Positions 25,444 to 33,893 of a stretch of DNA of 64,000 bases are shown here, one piece after another. Where the stretch lies: assembly GCF_000411975.1 (NCBI RefSeq), contig NZ_ASXG01000086.1, positions 1-64,000 of the forward strand, given 5' to 3'. Below the pieces are notes generated by a model. That model made no database searches, was not told the origin of the DNA, and saw only the letters and a program-made list of their open reading frames with translations. Source of the stretch: Amycolatopsis orientalis DSM 43388. Lineage in GTDB: Bacteria > Actinomycetota > Actinomycetes > Mycobacteriales > Pseudonocardiaceae. The position numbers were made by a program, and so were the translations under genes. Within the stretch, counting starts at the first letter, position 1; the number at the start of each line of letters is the position of its first letter.

Positions 25444-26301
25444 TCAACTCTTCTCCGCCGCAGCGGATTCCACCTCGGACGCCGCGGCCGCATCCGCCGC
25501 TTCCTGCTCCGCCAGATCCGCCGCCGCCTGGACCGCCGGGCCGTGCAGCAGCCGGGCCACTTCACTGCGCAGCGAAACGAATTCCGCCGATTCCCGGGTA
25601 GTGATCTGGTCCCGCTGGGCGGGCAGGTCCACCTTCAGATCCGCGACGATCCGCGCCGGCGACTTCGACAGCACCAGCACCCGGTCGCCCAGGTACACGC
25701 TCTCGTCGATGTCGTGCGTCACCAGCAGCACCGTCGTGCTCTGTTCGACCTGAACCCGGCGCAGCAGGTCTTCCAGCTCGAACCGCGTCTGGGCGTCCAC
25801 CGAGGCGAACGGCTCGTCCATCAGCAGCAGCGCCGGACGGCTCGCCAGCGCGCGGGCGATCGACACTCGCTGCTGCATGCCGCCGGACAGCTGCCAGGGG
25901 TACTTGTTCACCGCGGCCGAAAGGCCGACCGCCTCAAGCGCCTCGGTGGCCCGGGCGCGCCGGGTCGCCTTGTCGAGTTTGCTCCAGCGCAGCGGGAATT
26001 CCACGTTCTTCGCGACTGACAGCCACGGGAACAGGGAGCGGCTGTAGTCCTGGAACACCACGGCGAGATCGTCCGGCACCGAGGTGACGCGGTCGCCGTG
26101 CAGGCTCACCGTGCCCGCGGTGGGCGGGATCAGGCCGGCGATCGCGCGCAGCAGGGTGGACTTGCCGCAGCCGGATGGGCCGACGATGCACGCCAGCTGC
26201 CCGGTCTCCACCGTGAACGACAGGTCGTTGACCGCGACGTGCGCGGACTCGCCGCTGCCGTAGCGGTGGCTGAGGCCGGAGACCTCGAGCATGGTCGACA
26301 T
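25444..26301 (-). CDS. ABC transporter ATP-binding protein, NitT/TauT family
   Basis: 285 residues. Walker A is GPSGCGKST, the Q-loop is VVFQDYSRSLFPW, the signature is LSGGMQQRVSIARALA, Walker B is LLLMDEPFASVD and the H-loop is VTHDIDE. This pattern matches the SsuB/TauB/NrtD subfamily, which powers uptake of nitrate, sulfonates, taurine or similar small anions. The C-terminal ~45 residues after LHGPAV are an Ala/Glu-rich extension beyond the usual domain. The ATG (complement of 26299-26301) gives MSTMLEVSGLSHRYG. It is the last gene of the four-gene operon, 14 bases after the second permease. Confidence 0.93.
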   Translation of the reverse strand: MSTMLEVSGLSHRYGSGESAHVAVNDLSFTVETGQLACIVGPSGCGKSTLLRAIAGLIPPTAGTVSLHGDRVTSVPDDLAVVFQDYSRSLFPWLSVAKNVEFPLRWSKLDKATRRARATEALEAVGLSAAVNKYPWQLSGGMQQRVSIARALASRPALLLMDEPFASVDAQTRFELEDLLRRVQVEQSTTVLLVTHDIDESVYLGDRVLVLSKSPARIVADLKVDLPAQRDQITTRESAEFVSLRSEVARLLHGPAVQAAADLAEQEAADAAAASEVESAAAEKS

Positions 26302-26315
26302 AAGGGGAAACCTTC

Positions 26316-27140
26316 CTAGTTCCGGCCGGGCTGCCAGCCGAGCACCCGGCGTTCGATGCCGAGCAGCGCGGCGTTGAACCCGTACCCGAGGATGCCGAGC
26401 AGCACGATCCACGCCCACATCTGGTCGAAGTCGTACGAGCGCTGGGCGGCGAGCAGCGCGTAGCCGATGCCGTTGAGCGCCCCCACCAGTTCGGAGATCG
26501 CCATCAGGATCAGCGCGATCGACAGCGACACCCGGAGCCCGGCGAAGATCTTCGGCAGCGCCGAGGGCAGCACGACCAGCCCGATCCAGTACCGCTTCGG
26601 CGTGCGGAACGCGCGCGCCGTCTCGACCTTGACCTGGTCGACCGAGCGGACGCCGTCGACGGTGTTCATCAGCACCGGCCACAGCGAGCTGAAGATGATC
26701 GTCGCGGTCTGCATGCCCGGCCCGATGCCGAACAGGATAATGAACACCGGCACGAGCGCGGGCGGCGGAATCGCGCGGAAAAACGCGAAAAGCGGCCCCA
26801 CGTAATCCATTCCGGTGCGCGAGCGGCCCAGCGCGGTGCCGAGCGCGACGCCGAGCACCACCGCCAGCAGCCAGCCGCCGAGCAGCCGGCCGAGGCTCGG
26901 CAGGATGTGGTCGAACACCGCGTCGCCGAGGAACAGGTGCGAGGCCGGGCCGGAGAACCACAGTTTCGCCGCCGCGGCCGCGATTTTCGACGGCGGGGGG
27001 AAGAACACGCTTTCGCTCAGCTGCGTCGCGATCTCCCACAACACCACCAAAATCGCGAACAGCAGCCACTTGCGGGCGAACCCGCTGATCCCGCGGCTCA
27101 CGCGGCGCGTGACGGTGGAGGGTTTTTCGACCACACTCAC
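26316..27140 (-). CDS. ABC transporter permease, NitT/TauT family (second)
   Basis: 274 residues with about six hydrophobic helices. The EAA-type coupling loop reads VKVETARAFRTPKRYWIGLVVLPSALPKIFAGLR. It begins with a GTG that overlaps the stop of the first permease by two bases (GTGA). Its N-terminal cytosolic segment (VEKPSTVTRRVSRG) is longer than in the first permease. Together the two permeases would form a heterodimeric channel. Confidence 0.92.
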   Translation of the reverse strand: MSVVEKPSTVTRRVSRGISGFARKWLLFAILVVLWEIATQLSESVFFPPPSKIAAAAAKLWFSGPASHLFLGDAVFDHILPSLGRLLGGWLLAVVLGVALGTALGRSRTGMDYVGPLFAFFRAIPPPALVPVFIILFGIGPGMQTATIIFSSLWPVLMNTVDGVRSVDQVKVETARAFRTPKRYWIGLVVLPSALPKIFAGLRVSLSIALILMAISELVGALNGIGYALLAAQRSYDFDQMWAWIVLLGILGYGFNAALLGIERRVLGWQPGRN

Positions 27141-27904
27141 GCGGCGGCTCCTTCGACAGCGCTGCTCCAGCGGAACAGCCGGTTGCCCAGGCGCTCCAGG
27201 CCCTCGTTCACGAGGTAGCCGAGCAGCCCGGCGACCACCGTTCCGGCGAGCACCAGATCCATCCGGCCCGGCCCGGAACTGGCTTCGAGCACGAACTGCC
27301 CGATGCCGAGCTTCGCCCCGGCGAGGAATTCCGTGCTGATCACCAGGATCAGCGAAATCGCCGCGGACAACCGGATCCCGGTGAACACGAACGGCGCGGC
27401 GTGCGGCAGCGCGACCGACGTCAGCACCCGCGAACGCGGGGTTCCGTACGTGCGCGCGGTTTCCAGCAGCAGCGGGTCGATCTCCGCCAGCGCGTAAATG
27501 GTGTTGAACAGGATCGGCCAGACCGCCGCGTACACGGCGAGCGTGATCTTCGCTTCCGGGCCGCCGCCGACGACGATCAGCACCAGCGGAATCAAGGCCA
27601 CCGAAGGGATCGGCCGGAGGAATTCGACGATCGCCTTGGTCGCGTCGCGCAGCCAGCGGATGCTGCCGAGCAGCAGGCCGGCCGGGACCGCGATGGCGAT
27701 CGAGATGAGCAGCGCGATCATCCACGCGAGCACCGAGGCGATCACGTCGCGGACGAACTCGACGTCGCCGAGCAGTTCGCCGATGCGGGCGAAGACGACG
27801 GTCGGCGGGGGAAGGTCGTTCTGGTCGATCAGACCGGCCCGCACGACGACCTCCCAGATCAGGAGGAAGCCGAGCAGGCCGGTCAGGTTCCGGACGAGAC
27901 GCAC
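27137..27904 (-). CDS. ABC transporter permease, NitT/TauT family (first)
   Basis: 255 residues, about six transmembrane helices beginning LLGFLLIWEVVVRAGL. The coupling loop is LLLETARTYGTPRSRVLTSVALPHAAPFVFTGIR. The GTG start is one base after the stop of the binding-protein gene, and the end overlaps the next permease, so all four genes are tightly coupled. The substrate cannot be read from the permease. Confidence 0.92.
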   Translation of the reverse strand: MRLVRNLTGLLGFLLIWEVVVRAGLIDQNDLPPPTVVFARIGELLGDVEFVRDVIASVLAWMIALLISIAIAVPAGLLLGSIRWLRDATKAIVEFLRPIPSVALIPLVLIVVGGGPEAKITLAVYAAVWPILFNTIYALAEIDPLLLETARTYGTPRSRVLTSVALPHAAPFVFTGIRLSAAISLILVISTEFLAGAKLGIGQFVLEASSGPGRMDLVLAGTVVAGLLGYLVNEGLERLGNRLFRWSSAVEGAAA

Positions 27905-27905
27905 G

Positions 27906-28931
27906 TCAGGACGCGTTCGCCTGCGGGACGATCATCGACTGCACGTCGATCTTCGACTGGATGGAACCGAACTGCTGCAGCAGGTCCGGCACGCGCTGGA
28001 TGCGCCGGGCGTCCAAAGTGGACTGGAACGTCAGCAGGTTCGTGATCTTCGCGGTCGCCTCGTCCACCTTCGAGTACTGGATCATCAGCGGCTCGATCTT
28101 GGAGCGGTCGGCCGATTCCTTGGTGGCGCGCAGCATCGCGCGCTGGAAGGCGGCGACCGTCTTCGGGTTCGCGTCGGTGAACTTGCCGAGCGAGCCGTAG
28201 CCCGCGGTCGGGAAGTCCTTGGTGCCGCCGGAAGCGGTGTCGATGACCTCCACCGTTCCGTTGACCTTCGCCGACTGCGTGATGAACGGCTCGGTCAGGA
28301 AGCCCGCGTCGACGTTGCCGCGCTTGACCGCGGGGCCGATGTCCGGGAACCGCATCGAAACCCACTGCACGTCGTTGAAGCTCACGCCGTTGTCGCGCAT
28401 GACCGATTTGGTCAGGGTGTCGCAAATCGTGTTGGTGGCGGTGATCGCGATCCGCTTGCCCGCCAGGTCGTGCACGTTCTTGACGTTGCTGTTCGGCATC
28501 GCGACGACTTCGGTGCTCTTCGGACCGGCCGACGAGGCGTCGCAGACCAGCTTGATGTCCGCGGCGCCCTTGCTCTTGGCGATGAAGAACGGCGTGTAGC
28601 TCGCGTAGGCGATGTCGACCTCGCCCGCCTGCAGCTTCTGCAGCGAAGCGTCCCCGCTGGCCGCGTCGACGGCTTCGACCTCGAGCCCCTCGTTCTTGAA
28701 GTAGCCGTTCTGGACCGCGAGGTGGAAGGGCGCCACGTCGATCGTCGGCATGATCGAGACCTTGATCTTGGTCTTCTCGACTCCGGAGCCGCCGTTCGAA
28801 CTGCTTGAACTGTCCGATCCGCCCAGCAGACCGCAGCCGCTGGCGGTCATCGCGACACCGCCCGCCATCGCGAGCGACAGGAACCCGCGCCTCCCGTAGC
28901 TGCGCCGGCCGCTCACCGCTTCATCAAACAA
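27906..28931 (-). CDS. NitT/TauT-family ABC substrate-binding lipoprotein
   Basis: 341 residues. The N-terminus SGRRSYGRRGFLSLAMAGG...ASGC combines a twin-arginine-like motif with a lipobox, suggesting Tat export and lipidation. The mature domain opens IKVSIMPTIDVAPFHLAVQNGYFKNEGL and has LQKLQAGEVDIAYAS, FLTEPFITQSAKVNG and DFPTAGYGSLGKF, as in the orphan homologue at 17588-18547. The TTG at 28931 is chosen because AGGAG lies 5 bases upstream; the GTG at 28916 is the main alternative. It is the first gene of the transporter operon and is divergent from the complete conservon. The ligand class (nitrate, sulfonate, taurine, pyrimidine precursor) cannot be decided here. Confidence 0.9.
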   Translation of the reverse strand: MFDEAVSGRRSYGRRGFLSLAMAGGVAMTASGCGLLGGSDSSSSSNGGSGVEKTKIKVSIMPTIDVAPFHLAVQNGYFKNEGLEVEAVDAASGDASLQKLQAGEVDIAYASYTPFFIAKSKGAADIKLVCDASSAGPKSTEVVAMPNSNVKNVHDLAGKRIAITATNTICDTLTKSVMRDNGVSFNDVQWVSMRFPDIGPAVKRGNVDAGFLTEPFITQSAKVNGTVEVIDTASGGTKDFPTAGYGSLGKFTDANPKTVAAFQRAMLRATKESADRSKIEPLMIQYSKVDEATAKITNLLTFQSTLDARRIQRVPDLLQQFGSIQSKIDVQSMIVPQANAS

Positions 28932-29362
28932 GGTCGCTCCTAGCAAATGGGCCCGCGTCTCGGATGGACGCGGGGGGAAGGTGGCTCATTGTCCGGAGTC
29001 ACGCGGCTACTGTAGAGAACCAGGACGATCACTCACAATGGGTGTTCATATACGATTCAGAAGTGGCACTGGTCACTCGATCAGGTGATCGAATCCCCTG
29101 GTGCGGCGGGGTATGTGGACGAGCTGTGGGTGCCCGATGGGCCTTGATCCGCTGCCTGGGTGCTCTCCGGGCAACTTCTGGAGGGTTACAAATGGGCCAG
29201 CCGTTCGCTACCCTCTGCTCCTGCAATGCGAGGTGTGGACCACCGATGTGGTGAGAGCCCGGACTTGGGAAAAGGCTCTCCGCGCACGCCGGCGACGTGC
29301 CGGTGCGGGGTGGCCTCGGCCGAACGGACTAAGAGATCGACCACGTGCGGGGACCGAACGTC
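28932..29362. other. Divergent promoter region between transporter operon and conservon
   Basis: About 430 bases without a supported gene. It contains the palindrome at 29077-29092, an AT-rich TTCATATACGATT segment at ~29045 that could be a -10 region, and a GC-rich stretch at ~29255-29320 with nested inverted repeats (GAGAGCC/GGCTCTC and a CGCAC..GCCGG hairpin) that would form a structured leader for the rightward transcript. Confidence 0.45.
29077..29092. promoter_or_regulatory. 16-bp palindrome in divergent promoter region
   Basis: TCGATCA, GG, TGATCGA: perfect 7-base arms. It lies about 145 bases upstream of the binding-protein start and 430 bases before cvnA. It is a candidate operator and differs in sequence from the palindrome in module 1. 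Confidence 0.4.
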
Positions 29363-29506
29363 ATGTCAGACCTGAACCGATTCCGCGCCCGAGGCGACGG
29401 GCAGCCGCACCGCGAAGTCGATCTTTTCCCTCGAAAGGGTGCAACGGCTCGCGGTGTGGTCCAGACCACCCAGGTGGCGGATGACCTGCCGGGAGCGTGC
29501 GCGTAG
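29363..29506 (+). CDS. Small ORF (47 residues) overlapping the cvnA start
   Basis: The ATG at 29363, after a GGGGA site, opens a 47-codon frame beginning MSDLNRFRARGDGQPHRE and ending DDLPGACA. Its TAG shares one base with the GTG of cvnA (TAGTG), the classical arrangement for translational coupling. No domain is recognised. It may be a leader peptide or a small conserved conservon-associated protein; it could also be chance in high-GC DNA. Confidence 0.4.
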   Translation: MSDLNRFRARGDGQPHREVDLFPRKGATARGVVQTTQVADDLPGACA

Positions 29507-32500
29507 TGGCCACGAGCAGGGCAGGTTCGGAATCAACGGGCCCTTCGGGCCCGGACGGTGGTGCGGCGGTGCCGAACGAAGACACCGCGGGGGCAGGGGA
29601 GGCCTCCGCTCGGGAGAACGCGGGGACCGCGCAGCAGCGGTCCTGGCTCGCGCTCGGCAACTGGCGATTGCGGTCCAAGCTCGCGCTTATCCTTCTCATC
29701 CCCACGATCACCGCGCTGGTGCTGGGCGTGCTGCGCGTGGTCGACGACGTGCGGTCGGCGGTCGACCTCAACCACACCGCCAACCAGGTCGCCTTCGCCG
29801 AGAAGGTCACCGCGGTGGTGCACGACCTGCAGCGCGAGCGCGCGCTGGCCGTCGTCCGGATCTCCTCCGGCGACCCGCTGCGCCAGACCGGCCTCGACGC
29901 GCAGATGGCCAAGGTCGACCGCGACGTCGACGACCTGCGCAACGCCGCGGTCAACCTCGACAACGAGGACCAGGCCGCCAGCGACCGCTACGCGCACGGC
30001 CTCCAGCGCCTCGACGCGCTGCGCCCGCTGCGCGCGGCGATGACCACGTCGGCCTACTCCGACCGCGCCGTGCTCGACACCTACTCCTCGGTGCTCGATT
30101 CGCTGATCCAGCTCGGCCGCGAGGTCTCCACCGCGACGACCGACCGCGACCTGCTCCGCCTGGGCACGAGCACGCAGTCGATCAGCGAGGCGAAGGAGTT
30201 CATCCTCCGCGGCGACTCCGCGCTGCAGATCGCCGCGTTCCGCGACGGCTTCCCGGGCAACCTGATCGACGAGACCCGGGCCGCCGAGGCCAGCGGCGAC
30301 GCGTCGATCACCGCGTTCCTGGCCAACGCCACCGGCGACCAGGTCCAGCTCTACAACGACACCTACTCCGGCCCCGAGGTCGACGAGCGTCGGCGGCTGC
30401 AGACGCAGGCGTTCTCCTTCGCCCAGCAGGGCCAGCCGCTCAACCTCGACGGCACCAAGCTCGGCCAGGACTCCACCGTCGCCGCCGACAAGCTGCGCGC
30501 GGTCGAGGTCAACCTGCTGACCCAGCTGCGCGCCCAGGCCGACGAACTGGCCAGCAACGCGGTCCGGTCGGCCTGGGTCGGCGGGGTCATCGTCCTCGCC
30601 GCGCTGGTCGCCGCGCTGATGCTGATGCTCGTCATCGCGCGGCTGATGCTGCGCCCGCTGCGGGTGCTGCGGAAGACCGCGCTGGACGTCGCCTACACCC
30701 GGCTGCCGGAAACCGTGCAGGCCATCCTGGACGACCCGGACCCGGTCAACGCCTCGAAGAAGGCGGTCGACCCGGTGCCGGTGCTCACCCGCGACGAGAT
30801 CGGCGAAGTGGCGCGCTCGTTCGACGTGGTGCACGAGCAGGCGGTCAAGATGGCCGCCGAGCAGGCCCTGCTGCGCGAGAACGTCAACGGCATCTTCGTG
30901 AACCTCTCCCGGCGGTCGCAGCGGCTGGTGGAACGCCAGCTCGGCGTGATCGACCGGCTCGAGGCCGACGAGCAGGACCCGGACCATCTCGCGAGCCTGT
31001 TCGAACTCGACCACCTGGCCACCCGGTTGCGCCGCAACGGCGAATCGCTGCTGGTGCTTTCCGGCGCGGGACTCGCGAAGTCGGTGCCCAAGCCGGTGCC
31101 CGCGGCCGACGTGATCGGCGCGGCGGTGTCGGAGATCGAACAGTACGCCCGCATCGAGATCGGCATCGTGCCCGAGGTCGCCGTGCAGGGCCTGGCGATC
31201 CACGACCTCGTGCACGTGCTCGCGGAACTGCTCGACAACGCGACCTACTTCTCCGAACCGGAAACCAAGATCACCGTCCGCGCGGTCATCACGCGCAAGA
31301 AGGCGCTGGCGATCCAGGTCACCGACCACGGCGTCGGGATGAGCGAGGAACGCCTCGCCGAGGTCAACGAGCGGCTCGCCGACCCGCCGGACCTGGACGT
31401 GTCGGTGACCCGGCGAATGGGTTTGTACGTGGTCGCGCGGCTGGCCCAGCGGCACGGCATCGAGGTGCGGCTGCGGGAGAACGAGGACATCGAGGGCGGC
31501 GTGATCGCCCGCGTCGTGGTCCCGGCCGAACTGCTCACCCAGGTCCGGACCGTCCCGCCGGCGATGCGGAACACGCCGCCGCCGGCGAACCGCAACGAGG
31601 TTTCGCACCCGAGCCTCCCGCCGGTCAACCGCGAACCGGAGCAGTCGAACTCGCTTCCGCTCGCACCGCCGCCGTCGTCCTCCGAACTGACCGAGGCGCC
31701 GGGTGCGCCGGGCAACGGCGCGGCGTCCGAGAACGGCGGCCTGGTCCCGCTCGACCAGCCGATCAGCCTCGACGACCTCGTCGCGGGCAACCGGGCGGCC
31801 GGCCCGTTCCTCAGCCCGGCGACGCCCGCCTCGGAAACCCCGGCGTGGCCGACCGCGGAGGACCTCGCGCCGCTCACTCGCGAGTCGTACGGCGACGGCG
31901 CGAGCATGTCGCAGACCGAGTTCCCGCCGCTGGTGCTGCCGAAGCGGGAGCCGAAGTACGTCGCGCCGGAAGCGCCGAAGGAGCAGCCGCCCGCCGAACC
32001 GGACGGTTCCGCCGCGCTCGAGGACGACGTGCCCACCCGGCGGCTGCCGATCTACCAGTCGGTGCTGTCGCGCTGGTTCAGCGAGGGCGAGGACAGCGAG
32101 CCCGGCGCCGGGTCCGCCGCGCCGGAGCCGGAAAACGCCGAGGCCGCGCCGGCCGAGCAGGAGGACGCTCCGGCCGAACGGACGGGCGAGACGCTCGAAT
32201 CGACGCCGCTCTACCCCGGTTCCGACGAGCCGGAGGACGACAGCTGGCACAGCGTCTCCGACGAGGGCTGGCAGGCGGCGCAGTCGCTGCTCGAATCCAA
32301 GAACGAGGAGATCACGCCCGCCGGGCTGCCCAAGCGCGTGCCCAACGCGTACCTCGTGCCCGGCTCGATCGGCAACGCGCCGGAACCGGCGCAGCAGCAG
32401 AATTCGTTCACCGACGCGACCGCTGGAATGCCCGGAACGGGTGCGATCACCCGCTCGGCGGCGGCTGCCCGCAGCCGGATGGCAAGCTTCCAGCGTGGGT

Positions 32501-32616
32501 ACAAGTCCGGCAGGCACGCGCTGAAGGAGCGGCCGCCGGAAGCCCGGCTCGACGACGACGGGGTTCGCGTCACCGGGGCCGGGTATGTGAGCGACAGCAG
32601 TGAGGAGCGAGAGTGA
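29506..32616 (+). CDS. Conservon sensor kinase CvnA (NIT-HAMP-HATPase)
   Basis: About 1036 residues. Helix 1 (LALILLIPTITALVLGVL) precedes an extracellular nitrate/nitrite-sensing domain of ~280 residues (VVHDLQRERALAVVRISSG). Helix 2 (VIVLAALVAALMLMLVIARL), HAMP and the HATPase (ELLDNATYFSEPE, TDHGVGM) follow. The linker has FVNLSRRSQRLVERQLGVID and LFELDHLATRLRRNGESLLVLSG, with no standard His-box. A ~370-residue acidic, Pro-rich tail contains YQSVLSRWFSEG and ends near RSRMASFQRGYKSGRHA, motifs shared with the orphan kinase. GTG 29506 (in TAGTG with the upstream ORF) is preferred over GTG 29497. The stop overlaps the next start (GTGA). First gene of a cvnABCD operon. Confidence 0.93.
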   Translation: MATSRAGSESTGPSGPDGGAAVPNEDTAGAGEASARENAGTAQQRSWLALGNWRLRSKLALILLIPTITALVLGVLRVVDDVRSAVDLNHTANQVAFAEKVTAVVHDLQRERALAVVRISSGDPLRQTGLDAQMAKVDRDVDDLRNAAVNLDNEDQAASDRYAHGLQRLDALRPLRAAMTTSAYSDRAVLDTYSSVLDSLIQLGREVSTATTDRDLLRLGTSTQSISEAKEFILRGDSALQIAAFRDGFPGNLIDETRAAEASGDASITAFLANATGDQVQLYNDTYSGPEVDERRRLQTQAFSFAQQGQPLNLDGTKLGQDSTVAADKLRAVEVNLLTQLRAQADELASNAVRSAWVGGVIVLAALVAALMLMLVIARLMLRPLRVLRKTALDVAYTRLPETVQAILDDPDPVNASKKAVDPVPVLTRDEIGEVARSFDVVHEQAVKMAAEQALLRENVNGIFVNLSRRSQRLVERQLGVIDRLEADEQDPDHLASLFELDHLATRLRRNGESLLVLSGAGLAKSVPKPVPAADVIGAAVSEIEQYARIEIGIVPEVAVQGLAIHDLVHVLAELLDNATYFSEPETKITVRAVITRKKALAIQVTDHGVGMSEERLAEVNERLADPPDLDVSVTRRMGLYVVARLAQRHGIEVRLRENEDIEGGVIARVVVPAELLTQVRTVPPAMRNTPPPANRNEVSHPSLPPVNREPEQSNSLPLAPPPSSSELTEAPGAPGNGAASENGGLVPLDQPISLDDLVAGNRAAGPFLSPATPASETPAWPTAEDLAPLTRESYGDGASMSQTEFPPLVLPKREPKYVAPEAPKEQPPAEPDGSAALEDDVPTRRLPIYQSVLSRWFSEGEDSEPGAGSAAPEPENAEAAPAEQEDAPAERTGETLESTPLYPGSDEPEDDSWHSVSDEGWQAAQSLLESKNEEITPAGLPKRVPNAYLVPGSIGNAPEPAQQQNSFTDATAGMPGTGAITRSAAAARSRMASFQRGYKSGRHALKERPPEARLDDDGVRVTGAGYVSDSSEERE

Positions 32617-33089
32617 CACGGGCGGGAGTGCAGCCGGGAGGCGGCTCGGTGCAGCCGAACGGCAGGCAGGCCGGCGGCAGCGCGGCGAGCAGCTTCGCGT
32701 GGCTGATCACGGACTTCGTCCACCGGGTGCCCGGTGCGGCGCACGCGGTGGTCGTCTCGGCCGACGGTCTGCTGCTCGCGTCTTCGCGCGGGCTGCCGAA
32801 GGACCGGGCGGACCAGCTGGCGGCCGTCGCCTCGGGGCTGACCAGCCTCGCGCGCGGGGCGGCGAAGGTGTTCGAGGGCGGCCCGGTCGCGCAGACCGTG
32901 GTCGAGATGGCGAACGGATTCCTCTTCCTGATGTCGGTGTCCGACGGCTCGTGCCTCGCGGTGCTGGGCTCGCCGGAAAGCGACATCGGCTTGGTGGTGT
33001 ACGAGATGACTCTGCTGGTCGAACGGGTCGGCCAGCAGCTGACACCGGAGATGCGGGCACAACTGCAGGGCGCTGCGGTCCGTCGCTAG
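32613..33089 (+). CDS. Roadblock/LC7 protein CvnB
   Basis: 158 residues. After a ~25-residue Gly/Gln-rich lead, a single roadblock/LC7 domain follows: FAWLITDFVHRVPGAAHAVVVSADGLLLASS, then AAVASGLTSLARGAAKVFEGG, MANGFLFLMSVSDGSCLAVL and YEMTLLVERVGQQLTPEMRAQLQG. In characterised conservons the roadblock protein interacts with the kinase and the small GTPase, much like MglB. It starts inside the cvnA stop codon (GTGA). Confidence 0.94.
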   Translation: MTRAGVQPGGGSVQPNGRQAGGSAASSFAWLITDFVHRVPGAAHAVVVSADGLLLASSRGLPKDRADQLAAVASGLTSLARGAAKVFEGGPVAQTVVEMANGFLFLMSVSDGSCLAVLGSPESDIGLVVYEMTLLVERVGQQLTPEMRAQLQGAAVRR

Positions 33090-33116
33090 GCGGGCCTAGG
33101 ACTACAGGAGTAAACC

Positions 33117-33893
33117 GTGGACGACGGGCGCTTGCGCGGCGACGGCCGGCTCGGTGACGAGCACACCGGCGGCTGGGGCGATCGGGACGGCAGCCGGGAG
33201 GACTGGAAGTCCTTCCGGGACCGGGTCGACCGCGAATGGCGTTCCAGGGACGTCCAAGCCGCGGATTCCGATCCGGTGCGCGAACCGCCGAACTGGCTGA
33301 CCGATTCCAACGCCGGGCAGCAGCCGGGCATCACCGCCGTGCCCGGGTACCGCGAGCGGCTGCTCGGCGGGCCGGGATCGGAGCTGTTCGGCGGCGCGAG
33401 CGGCCCGCTGTACGACTCGGCCGAGTTCGCCGCGTTCAGCGCCGAGCGCGACCGGTCGCCCGGGCCCCCGAGTTTCCCGTCGAACGACCTGGCCGCCGCG
33501 CTGCCGACGCAGGCGGCGGGCGAATACGCGGACGAGCCCGCCGAGGTGGAGACCTCCGGGCTGGTCCGGCCTTACTTCCGCACCCGGGGCCGCACGAAAC
33601 CGACCTACGACCTCGCGATCGAGGCGCTGGTGTCGACGAGCGAGCAGGGCCGGGTGCTCGACCGCGTCCGCGTGCCGGAGCACCGGTCGATCTGCGACCT
33701 GTGCCTCGACACCCGGTCGGTCGCCGAGGTGGCCGCGCTGCTGCGGCTGCCGCTCGGCGTGGTGCGGGTGCTGATTGGTGACGTGGCGGGCCTCGGACTG
33801 GTGCTCGTGCACACGAGCAGCAGCACGACTTCGGGCGACCGCCCCAGTATCGAGTTCATGGAAAGGGTGCTCAGTGGGCTTCGGAGAATTTGA
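33117..33893 (+). CDS. DUF742 protein CvnC
   Basis: 258 residues. The N-terminal ~140 residues are charged and probably disordered (DDWKSFRDRVDREW ...). The C-terminal ~115 residues are the DUF742 domain: LVRPYFRTRGRTKPTYDLAIEALVSTS, RSICDLCLDTRSVAEVAALLRLPLGVVRVLIGDVAGLGLVLVH, which has a helix-turn-helix-like centre. In conservons this component acts with CvnA, B and D at the membrane. The GTG has a CAGGAG site 6-7 bases upstream. It overlaps cvnD by 20 bases. Confidence 0.93.
   Translation: MDDGRLRGDGRLGDEHTGGWGDRDGSREDWKSFRDRVDREWRSRDVQAADSDPVREPPNWLTDSNAGQQPGITAVPGYRERLLGGPGSELFGGASGPLYDSAEFAAFSAERDRSPGPPSFPSNDLAAALPTQAAGEYADEPAEVETSGLVRPYFRTRGRTKPTYDLAIEALVSTSEQGRVLDRVRVPEHRSICDLCLDTRSVAEVAALLRLPLGVVRVLIGDVAGLGLVLVHTSSSTTSGDRPSIEFMERVLSGLRRI

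Noticed and set aside
29533..32619. 1028-codon open frame antisense to cvnA
   Set aside because: Covers exactly the kinase gene on the other strand, with no recognisable protein features.
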